A stretch of DNA of 5,294 nucleotides from 188UL27-1 sp038526275 (GTDB lineage Bacteria; Pseudomonadota; Alphaproteobacteria; Rhodobacterales; Rhodobacteraceae). Positions 1 through 5,174 of this stretch are shown here, piece by piece. Below the pieces are notes generated by a model. It was not told where the DNA came from. It was given only the letters and a program-made list of their open reading frames with translations, and made no database searches. The translations under genes and the position numbers were made by a program. The stretch covers positions 1-5,294 of the forward strand of contig JBCBGY010000260.1 of NCBI GenBank assembly GCA_038526275.1, given 5' to 3'. Within the stretch, counting starts at the first letter, position 1. Each line of letters starts with the position of its first letter.

Positions 1-9
1 TCCCATCGA

Positions 10-38
10 TTGTGCAGGGCGGCAAAGGCTTCTATAGG
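10..38 (+). promoter_or_regulatory. possible promoter of serS
   Basis: A -35-like TTGTGC (10-15) lies 17 nt before a -10-like TATAGG (33-38). Transcription would then start near position 45, about 28 nt before the serS start codon. Spacing is ideal, but the -35 box matches the sigma-70 consensus at only three of six bases. The window begins nine bases before it, so an upstream operon promoter cannot be excluded. Confidence 0.35.
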
Positions 39-72
39 GGCGGCACTTAACGCTCAATCAAGGAATGGAGCC

Positions 73-1371
73 ATGCACGATATCCGCGCGATCCGCGAAA
101 ACCCAGAGGCATTTGAGGCGGGGCTGACCCGTCGGTCTTCGGAGTTCGCTGGCATCTCGTCGCGGATTCTGGAGCTCGACAGTTCCCGCCGCGCCAAGAT
201 TGCCGCCGCCGAGACGGCCCAGGCCGAGGCCAACAAGGCCGCCAAGGAAGTGGGCGCGGCCAAGGGGCGCGGCGATGAGGCCGAGTTTGAACGGCTGCGC
301 GGGCTTGTGGCCGAGAAGAAAGCCGAGATCGCCAGCCTGAATGACGAGGCCAAGGCTGAAGATGCCCGCCTGACCGAGATGTTGATGGGCCTGCCGAACA
401 TCGTCCACGATGACACGCCCGTCGGCGCCGATGAAGACGACAATGTCGAGATCCATCGGGCCGGGAGCCCCCGGAATTTCTCGTTCGAGCCGAAGGAGCA
501 TTACGAGATTCCCGCCGCCAAGGCCGGGCTGGATTTCGAGACGGCGGCCAAGCTTTCGGGCTCTCGCTTCGTTGTCCTCAAAGGCGAAATTGCCAGGCTG
601 CACAGGGCCTTGGCGCAGTTCATGCTCGACCTGCACATCACCCAGCACGGTTTGACAGAGGTCAATGCGCCGGTGCTGGTGCGCGAGGAAATGATGTACG
701 GCACCGGGCAGTTGCCCAAGTTCGGTGAGGACAGCTACCAAACGACCAATGGTTGGTGGCTGATCCCGACGTCTGAGGTGACGCTGACCAACACGGTCTA
801 TGACATGATCCTCGACGAAAGTGATCTGCCCCGGCGGATGACTGCGCATTCGCTGTGCTTCCGGTCTGAGGCCGGGTCCGCCGGGCGTGACACGGCGGGT
901 ATGCTGCGCCAGCATCAGTTCGAGAAAGTCGAGATGGTGTCTATCGCGCATCCCGACCATTCGATGGCCGAACATCAACGCATGACCGAATGTGCCCAGA
1001 GCGTTCTGGAGGCCCTGGAGTTGCCCTACCGTACAGTGGTTCTGTGCACCGGCGATATCGGGTTTGGCATGCTAAAGACCCACGATCTGGAAGTCTGGCT
1101 GCCGGGGCAGAACACCTTCCGCGAAATCAGTTCGGTCTCGGTCGCGGGGGATTTCCAGGCCCGCCGGATGAATGCGCGGTTCCGCCCGGCGGGCGGCGGC
1201 AAGCCGGAATTCGTTCATACGCTCAATGGTTCGGGCCTCGCTATAGGCCGGTCTTTGATCGCGGTGCTGGAAAACGGCCAGGAGGAAGACGGCTCGGTTA
1301 CCCTGCCGAAGGCCTTGCATCCTTATCTGGGCGGTAAGGGGCGGTTATCCCCAGACGGACAGCTTTGCTGA
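73..1371 (+). CDS. serS: seryl-tRNA synthetase
   Basis: Cytoplasmic class II aminoacyl-tRNA synthetase that charges tRNA-Ser (and tRNA-Sec where present) with serine using ATP. The product is 432 residues, normal for bacterial SerRS. Residues about 28-105 are the Ala/Glu/Lys-rich antiparallel coiled-coil arm that grips the long variable arm of tRNA-Ser. The catalytic core follows: a motif 1 region near TEVNAPVLVREEMMYGTGQL (195-214), motif 2 from FRSEAG (263-268) through RQHQFEKVEM (279-288), and motif 3 NGSGLAIGRSLIAVLE (385-400). By alignment from memory with the Thermus enzyme, the ATP-contacting residues R264, E266, R279 and F283 are present. ATG 73 was chosen because AGGAATGGAG lies directly upstream and MHDIRAIREN is the usual SerRS N-terminus; a TTG at 10 would add 21 unconserved residues. 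Two usually conserved positions differ: Ala275 in place of Arg in DTRG, and Val355 in place of Cys in SSCS. The gene appears monocistronic at its 3' end because a strong terminator follows. Confidence 0.97.
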   Translation: MHDIRAIRENPEAFEAGLTRRSSEFAGISSRILELDSSRRAKIAAAETAQAEANKAAKEVGAAKGRGDEAEFERLRGLVAEKKAEIASLNDEAKAEDARLTEMLMGLPNIVHDDTPVGADEDDNVEIHRAGSPRNFSFEPKEHYEIPAAKAGLDFETAAKLSGSRFVVLKGEIARLHRALAQFMLDLHITQHGLTEVNAPVLVREEMMYGTGQLPKFGEDSYQTTNGWWLIPTSEVTLTNTVYDMILDESDLPRRMTAHSLCFRSEAGSAGRDTAGMLRQHQFEKVEMVSIAHPDHSMAEHQRMTECAQSVLEALELPYRTVVLCTGDIGFGMLKTHDLEVWLPGQNTFREISSVSVAGDFQARRMNARFRPAGGGKPEFVHTLNGSGLAIGRSLIAVLENGQEEDGSVTLPKALHPYLGGKGRLSPDGQLC

Positions 1372-1401
1372 TGATCCGCCGCTTGGTGGACAGATAGAGA
1401 A

Positions 1402-1438
1402 ACCGCGACCCAAAATTTTGAGCGGGTCGCGGTGTTTT
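1402..1438 (+). terminator. intrinsic terminator after serS
   Basis: A perfect 10-bp stem is formed by ACCGCGACCC (1402-1411) and GGGTCGCGGT (1424-1433), with a 12-nt loop. GTTTT (1434-1438) follows directly. It lies 31 nt after the serS stop codon and should end serS transcription, separating it from the AT-rich gene downstream. The T-run is short, but the stem is strong. Confidence 0.85.
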
Positions 1439-1517
1439 GAGCAAAGGAACAGATTGAGCATGTAGTTGGCAGAACAACGCCAGATCTTTGCGACAGAAGA
1501 ATATTGGATCCTGAAGA

Positions 1518-2027
1518 ATGCGGCTGCGTCAATTAAAGTTTCCGATCGTACGTATATCCGACAACGGCCTTTTGGGAGGTGTGGATGCTGGTTTGGGTGG
1601 GCCGTCAAATTTCAACGTTAATAACCCTTCCTACTATGAGGATCTGGGCTATCATGTTACCACGATTGTTGATTGCACTGGTGCAGAATTTAAGGTTGAA
1701 AACGTAGAGTTTCATGAGATAAGGCTGTTTCAGTTGGTAGTGGCCTGGTTCATATTGAGTCAAACCAAAAATTTGGCTAATGTTGATATGATCTTGTCTC
1801 AAACATACCAATGGACGGTTGAAGAATTCCAGAATCACTACAAAGAACTAGTTTTGAATAATCGAGATTGGTGGCGGAATTGGTCTCAGAATGAGATCGA
1901 AAACCTATTCGATGGCTGCGATGATTTTAAGAGTACGATTAATGATGTCGGGGTCCTCCTTGACGAGCGTGCAAAATTCCCGAAGCCACCACCGGGTTTT
2001 CTGATTGATCTTCGAAAACAGAAATGA
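1518..2027 (+). CDS. hypothetical protein, AT-rich orphan gene
   Basis: I do not recognise this 169-residue protein and assign no function. No signal peptide is visible. The N-terminal third looks strand-rich, with a Gly-rich stretch GLLGGVDAGLGG (17-28) and strands near HVTTIVDC (46-53) and EFKVENVEF (58-66... approx.). The rest is probably helical: a hydrophobic amphipathic stretch about 65-88 (HEIRLFQLVVAWFIL), an aromatic-rich helix about 99-122 (WTVEEF, then RDWWRNW), an acidic helix about 124-150, and a Pro-rich tail KFPKPPPGF (153-161). The hydrophobic stretch contains charged and polar residues and is more likely buried than membrane-spanning. The gene is about 40% GC, against 60-72% in neighbouring genes, which suggests horizontal acquisition. 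ATG 1518 is the first possible start, since an in-frame TGA sits at 1512-1514, but its ribosome site is poor. A strong GGGAGGT (1574-1580) lies directly against in-frame GTG 1581, with no spacer. The stop at 2025-2027 falls on the first base of the 55-nt repeat. It may be intact or a remnant with a damaged 5' end. Confidence 0.6.
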   Translation: MRLRQLKFPIVRISDNGLLGGVDAGLGGPSNFNVNNPSYYEDLGYHVTTIVDCTGAEFKVENVEFHEIRLFQLVVAWFILSQTKNLANVDMILSQTYQWTVEEFQNHYKELVLNNRDWWRNWSQNEIENLFDGCDDFKSTINDVGVLLDERAKFPKPPPGFLIDLRKQK

Positions 2028-2079
2028 GTGCCGCTGGCGGTGGAACAGTTCGACCAATCGTTTCAGGATTCGAGATTGT
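2025..2079 (+). repeat. left copy of exact 55-nt direct repeat at gap edge
   Basis: These 55 bases, beginning TGAGTGCCGCTGGCGG and ending GGATTCGAGATTGT, recur without mismatch at 2180-2234. The copy stops exactly where the N run begins. Its first three bases are the stop codon of the AT-rich gene. The length equals a k-mer size often used by short-read (meta)genome assemblers, so it is best explained as one sequence present at the ends of two contigs. Confidence 0.9.
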
Positions 2080-2179
2080 NNNNNNNNNNNNNNNNNNNNN
2101 NNNNNNNNNNNNNNNNNNNNNNNNNNNNNNNNNNNNNNNNNNNNNNNNNNNNNNNNNNNNNNNNNNNNNNNNNNNNNNN
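2080..2179. other. assembly gap (100 N)
   Basis: Exactly 100 undetermined bases, a conventional filler length for a gap of unknown size. The flanks are identical over 55 bases and abut the Ns on both sides. The real distance is therefore probably minus 55, meaning the contigs overlap and nothing is missing. Alternatively, a repeat unit or tandem array was collapsed here. No gene should be read across these Ns. Confidence 0.95.
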
Positions 2180-2234
2180 TGAGTGCCGCTGGCGGTGGAA
2201 CAGTTCGACCAATCGTTTCAGGATTCGAGATTGT
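2180..2234 (+). repeat. right copy of exact 55-nt direct repeat at gap edge
   Basis: Identical to 2025-2079 and starts at the first base after the Ns. It ends 29 nt before the stop codon of the converging minus-strand hydrolase gene. If the two copies are one sequence, the space between the AT-rich gene and the hydrolase stop is about 81 nt. I see no convincing terminator in it; the only fold is a minor CCGC-TG-GCGG hairpin inside the repeat. Confidence 0.9.
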
Positions 2235-2263
2235 CCGGCACATGAGCTTCCCGAGGCCGATAG

Positions 2264-3427
2264 TCACCCATCCAATCCGACGCACCCGTCGTCCAGATCT
2301 TCACTGACCAGACGCAAAGTCTTTGGGTTGTAAGGTGTCGCATCGGCTTTGGTTTGACACCACCGTGCCTGGGCGGGGTCGCTTATTTGGGCGACGTCCA
2401 CGGGGCCAGAACGGGGGGCTCTGCGCATCAATGTTGCGACAAGGTTTGCGGAGTTCACTCTGGCTGACAGGCGACCCAGCGCATTGGCCGGAGCCAATCG
2501 CGCTTCAAAGTCCGCCTCTTTCAGCGACAATCCCAGGGTTCGACCACCCTCGACAACCCATGCAAACGGGAAGCTCGACAGATCATCATCAGGACCACCA
2601 CCGCCCATCACACTATGGTCGCCCGGAAACCATTTTTCCTGATAATGGGATGTCTCTGTCTGCGGCCCTTTGTTTAGAAGGGCGAGATTCTCCCACAATG
2701 TCGGCTCAAAACTTCGCCGGTTTTCATCGATACTGACTGCGTGACGACCAGCCTTGACGCTCGTCGACAGAACCGTGTCATAGAACAATGTCGAACGATT
2801 GAAGATCGATGCCAACAGGCCGAGATGCGCCGGCACGCCCAAGGCGCCGACTGTATCCCAAAGGCCCAAATATGCGACCTCGAAAAGATGTGCGGCGCCG
2901 TGACCCTCGCGCTTGCGCCAAGCAACTTCCCGGGCGCTTGTGGCGACCTTCGGAGAAAATTCGAGCCGTTTTGGATAGCTGGCCGGATTGCGCGGGTGCG
3001 AGGCAAGGTCTCGGCTTCGGTAAAAGTCCATGGCCCGGTCGAGCCGCTTGTCCAGATCGGCAGGTTCCATCACGCCGACCGAGCGGATCATACCCACCAG
3101 CGATCGCGCTGTGTAGGCGCCTCGCGAATAGCCGAAGATGAAAACTTCGTCGCCAATCTCGTACTGGCGGACCAAGTCTGCATAGGCGTCGCGAACATTC
3201 TGCTTCAATCCGACGCCAAAGGCCCCGCCAAGGGCCTGATCCCACCATCTGCCCAATGGCGTTGTTTTCCCGCGACCGGTTCCGACGCCCGGCAAGTACC
3301 GGACGACTTGCGCAACACCGTCGCTCCCCTGTTTGGGGATTAACTCGCTTAACTGCGCCACGTGGGTCGGGAACGGCGCGGTCGCCACATTCCAGGTTCC
3401 GTCACACAATATCACAATGCGCTTCAT
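2264..3427 (-). CDS. DUF2235 alpha/beta-hydrolase (Tle1-like catalytic domain)
   Basis: A 387-residue protein of the DUF2235 family, whose characterised members include the type VI secretion phospholipase Tle1. The domain fills nearly the whole protein. RIVILCDGTWN (3-13) is the family's opening strand. GYSRGA (99-104) is the GxSxG nucleophile elbow with Ser101. LWDTVGALGVP (189-199) carries the likely catalytic Asp191. WFPGDH (266-271) carries the likely catalytic His271, followed by a Gly run. The full triad is thus visible and an esterase or lipase activity is likely, but the substrate is unknown. No signal peptide, membrane anchor, PAAR, VgrG or immunity gene is seen, so a secreted-effector role is not supported; stand-alone cytoplasmic copies are common in alphaproteobacteria. 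ATG 3427 was chosen because GGAGAG (3433-3438, read on the minus strand) precedes it by 5 nt and the family homology begins there. An upstream in-frame extension to 3601 would translate an intergenic repeat. Confidence 0.9.
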   Translation of the reverse strand: MKRIVILCDGTWNVATAPFPTHVAQLSELIPKQGSDGVAQVVRYLPGVGTGRGKTTPLGRWWDQALGGAFGVGLKQNVRDAYADLVRQYEIGDEVFIFGYSRGAYTARSLVGMIRSVGVMEPADLDKRLDRAMDFYRSRDLASHPRNPASYPKRLEFSPKVATSAREVAWRKREGHGAAHLFEVAYLGLWDTVGALGVPAHLGLLASIFNRSTLFYDTVLSTSVKAGRHAVSIDENRRSFEPTLWENLALLNKGPQTETSHYQEKWFPGDHSVMGGGGPDDDLSSFPFAWVVEGGRTLGLSLKEADFEARLAPANALGRLSARVNSANLVATLMRRAPRSGPVDVAQISDPAQARWCQTKADATPYNPKTLRLVSEDLDDGCVGLDG

Positions 3428-3445
3428 CCGAACTCTCCATCTCCC

Positions 3446-3475
3446 ATAATCAGAAAGTGCGTATGTCTGTCCCAA
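3446..3475 (-). promoter_or_regulatory. possible promoter of the DUF2235 gene
   Basis: On the minus strand a -35-like TTGGGA (3475-3470) is separated by 18 nt from a -10-like GATTAT (3451-3446). Each matches the sigma-70 consensus at four of six bases. Transcription would start about 12 nt before the ATG, leaving just enough room for GGAGAG. This is weak, pattern-only evidence. Confidence 0.25.
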
Positions 3476-3510
3476 ATCGTCAATGGCCGCGCTCGCCGTT
3501 CGACCAACTG

Positions 3511-3547
3511 GCCCTTTCTTATTGGCGGAAATATCCCCGCCCGAGGC
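3511..3547 (-). repeat. 37-nt dispersed intergenic repeat, copy 1
   Basis: Read on the minus strand, this element matches 5138-5174 (plus strand) at 33 of 37 positions without gaps. It starts with a mini-hairpin GCC-TCG-GGC, continues CGGGGATATTTCC and ends GCCAATAAGAAAGGGC. Two of the four differences fall in the hairpin loop and two in the T-run, which here is broken (TTTCC instead of TTTTT). It lies in the 221-nt divergent region, upstream of the DUF2235 gene and in the same orientation, although no minus-strand gene ends before it. Confidence 0.8.
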
Positions 3548-3648
3548 AAGAAAGGTCGGACTGTCGGTCGAAAACCTAAAGCCGCCGTGAACCAAAACCA
3601 CCCGCCCCAGACACCTAAAGACAGCGATACGACGGGAAGGTGCCCGGT

Positions 3649-4194
3649 ATGAACGACAAAGAAAAAGCGCTGGAAGGTTACTTGGTCGCGGCTGCGAAGC
3701 TAGGCGACCGGCGGGCTATGGCCGATCTTGTCGCTCTTCGCGGAGCGGGTCTGCAGGCCCACGCTGGGCGGTTGCTGGATGATCCGGACGCGGCGCAAGA
3801 CGTGATGCAAGACGCCTGGATCGATATTTTTCGAGGGCTTGGCCAGCTTCAGGATGTTCGGGCCTTCCGCGCCTGGGCCTATCGGATCGTGTCGCGGCGG
3901 TGCGCCCGCGTGATCAACGGGCGGCAAAAAGCCAGGGCGGCGGCCAAAGTTCTGACCCAAGAGGCAGATCCCACGATCCCCTCGGAAGCGTGCGATGAGG
4001 CGTTGCTGGTGCGCAAGGCGCTGGCACATCTCTCGCCGGAGCACCGCGCGACGATTGCGCTTTTCTACCTCCAGGACATGGGGGTCGGCGAGGTCGCCGT
4101 GGCTCTCGATATCCCGGTTGGAACCGTCAAATCCCGCCTGTCCCACGCGCGACGAAAACTAAAAACTCTCTTGGAAGGAGACCACAATGACTAA
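3649..4194 (+). CDS. RNA polymerase sigma factor, sigma-70 family, ECF type
   Basis: A 181-residue regulator that binds core RNA polymerase and directs it to alternative promoters. Only the two ECF domains are present. Region 2 lies at about 22-88, with the core-binding helix around DAAQDVMQDAWIDIFRGL (47-64) and the promoter-melting and -10 recognition part at FRAWAYRIVSRRC (73-85). A short linker (about 90-118) follows. Region 4 lies at about 121-176, with a helix-turn-helix in EVAVALDIPVGTVKSRLSHA (148-167) for -35 recognition. ATG 3649 was chosen because GGGAAGG (3634-3640) precedes it by 8 nt; a GTG at 3640 overlaps that site. The stop overlaps the next gene by 8 nt, so the two are surely cotranscribed and probably translationally coupled. 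There is no C-terminal extension. The inducing signal and ECF subgroup cannot be told from sequence alone, and I found no clear autoregulatory promoter in 3548-3640. Confidence 0.93.
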   Translation: MNDKEKALEGYLVAAAKLGDRRAMADLVALRGAGLQAHAGRLLDDPDAAQDVMQDAWIDIFRGLGQLQDVRAFRAWAYRIVSRRCARVINGRQKARAAAKVLTQEADPTIPSEACDEALLVRKALAHLSPEHRATIALFYLQDMGVGEVAVALDIPVGTVKSRLSHARRKLKTLLEGDHND

Positions 4195-4564
4195 CTCTCA
4201 AAACAGCAAACTTGACCAGATGATTGCATCAGCCCTGTCAGACAGGGACCAGGAAGTCTTGGCGGAAACGCGGGAACTTGGCTATTTCGCCCTTGGTCTC
4301 AGCCAGTTTGGCGGGCCGCTTGGCTGGGTCACTTGGATCATCATGATCCTGCAAGCGACGATGTTCCTGGCTGGGCTCTATTGCGGGGTTCAGTTCTTTG
4401 CCGCGACAGAAATCGTCCCCGCGCTGAAATGGGGGCTGTCAGCCGCAGTCTTGGTCCTGATGGCGCTGCAAATCAAGCTCAGTCTTGCCCCGCAAATGCA
4501 GGCCGATCGGATCATCCGCGAGATTAAACGGGTTGAGTTGCTGGTTGTGAGCCAAGCGAAGTGA
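4187..4564 (+). CDS. two-helix inner-membrane protein, putative regulator of the adjacent sigma factor (DUF6768-like)
   Basis: A 125-residue protein with a soluble N-terminal part (about 1-42) including the acidic SKLDQMIASALSDRDQEVLA (7-26). Two hydrophobic segments follow, about 46-71 (WVTWIIMILQATMFLAGLY) and about 79-100 (ALKWGLSAAVLVLMALQIKL). The C-terminal tail is charged and amphipathic (DRIIREIKRVELLVV, 107-121). The pattern (N-terminal ALS.D...L, two helices, REIKR.EL tail) resembles, from memory, small membrane proteins annotated DUF6768, often encoded beside ECF sigma factors. With both segments membrane-spanning, both ends would lie on the same side, probably the cytoplasm, where the N-terminus could contact the sigma factor. 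GGAAGGAG (4173-4180) precedes ATG 4187 by 6 nt, inside the sigma gene. The anti-sigma or sensor role is inferred from the 8-nt overlap; no zinc-binding HxxxCxxC motif of classical ZAS anti-sigmas is present. Confidence 0.8.
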   Translation: MTNSQNSKLDQMIASALSDRDQEVLAETRELGYFALGLSQFGGPLGWVTWIIMILQATMFLAGLYCGVQFFAATEIVPALKWGLSAAVLVLMALQIKLSLAPQMQADRIIREIKRVELLVVSQAK

Positions 4565-4683
4565 GCCGCTTGACCGGGGTCCCGATTGAGCTTTCGCGTT
4601 CCGTTCCCGGGCCACTATTGGTCTTTACCTTACGTCGCTGGAGGGCTTTAACCTGCCCCAGAAAGATTTAGGAGACCCGATAG

Positions 4684-5112
4684 ATGGCCACATTGACCCT
4701 TGCCAGATGCCGCAAAATTCTACGCGCCGCGGAAAACAAAGCTCGCGAATTGGACCTCAAGCCGATTTCCGTTGTCGTTCTCGATGGTGGTGGCAATGTC
4801 ATGGCCTTCGAGCGGGCCGATGGGGCAAGCCCGGGGCGTTTCGAGATCGCCCGTGGCAAGGCTTATGGAGCCGTAATGCTCGGTATGGGCGGTCAGGCAC
4901 AGATGGCGCGGGCCGAGTCTCAGGCCTATTTCATGGCGGCCGTCAATGGCGCCTTTGGTGGGAAAACCGTTCCGGTGCCAGGGGGCGTGTTGATCCGAGA
5001 TGGTCGAAACCAGGTAATCGGGGCCGTTGGCGTCACCGGCGACACGTCAGACAATGACGCGCTTTGCGCGATCGCAGCGATTGAAGCTGCAGGCTACACT
5101 GCCGAGGCCTGA
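4684..5112 (+). CDS. GlcG/HbpS-family (DUF336) heme-binding-like protein
   Basis: A 142-residue single-domain protein of the GlcG/HbpS (DUF336) family. Members include Streptomyces HbpS, which binds heme, and GlcG, encoded in the glycolate operon; most have no defined substrate. Family signatures are VVVLDGGGNVMAFERADGA (30-48), an Ala-rich helix with ARGKAYGAVM (56-65), and the closing VPVPGGVLIRDG (96-107) plus VIGAVGVTGDTSDNDALCA (111-129). The length is typical for the domain and there is no signal peptide, so it should be cytoplasmic, probably as an oligomer. AGGAGA (4670-4675) sits 8 nt before ATG 4684. It is 119 nt downstream of the membrane-protein gene in the same orientation, with no clear terminator between them, so read-through is possible, but the spacing favours a separate unit. 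The usual glycolate-oxidase or dioxygenase neighbours are absent here, so its substrate cannot be inferred. Confidence 0.88.
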   Translation: MATLTLARCRKILRAAENKARELDLKPISVVVLDGGGNVMAFERADGASPGRFEIARGKAYGAVMLGMGGQAQMARAESQAYFMAAVNGAFGGKTVPVPGGVLIRDGRNQVIGAVGVTGDTSDNDALCAIAAIEAAGYTAEA

Positions 5113-5137
5113 ACCCCGCGCACGATCTAAGGATTTT

Positions 5138-5174
5138 GCCTTCGGCGGGGATATTTTTGCCAATAAGAAAGGGC
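5138..5174 (+). repeat. 37-nt dispersed intergenic repeat, copy 2 (terminator-like)
   Basis: Matches 3511-3547 (opposite strand) at 33 of 37 bases. It starts with a mini-hairpin GCC-TTC-GGC (5138-5146), then GGGGATATTTTT with an intact five-T run (5154-5158), then GCCAATAAGAAAGGGC, whose GCC (5159-5161) and GGC (5172-5174) could also pair. It begins 26 nt after the hbpS-like stop codon in the gene's own orientation, so it probably acts as, or belongs to, the gene's 3' end or terminator. Short elements of this look are, as I recall, frequent after genes in Rhodobacterales. Confidence 0.75.

Noticed and set aside
58..978. Long minus-strand open frame (about 306 codons) opposite serS
   Set aside because: It is a shadow of the GC-rich serS coding strand. 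Its translation has no recognisable domain, while serS is unambiguous.
2025..2234. The 55-nt direct repeat as phage or integrative-element attachment sites
   Set aside because: Both copies touch the gap exactly, no integrase or tRNA gene is present, and the length fits an assembler k-mer. The GTTCGA inside it is not part of a recognisable tRNA.
2005..2333. Open frames running across the N block in both directions
   Set aside because: They exist only because Ns carry no stop codons; nothing real supports them.
2741..3343. Plus-strand open frame of 200 codons opposite the DUF2235 gene
   Set aside because: It is antisense to a well-supported domain with an intact catalytic triad, and its translation shows no family features.
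3428..3601. N-terminal extension of the DUF2235 protein to a start at 3601
   Set aside because: The extension translates the 37-nt intergenic repeat (ISANKKGP). The family begins at MKRIVILCDGTWN, which has its own well-placed GGAGAG.
4570..4598. TTGACC (4570-4575) as a promoter for the HbpS-like gene
   Set aside because: The -35 box is good, but no -10-like hexamer lies 16-18 nt downstream (the sequence there is TTCGCG-like).
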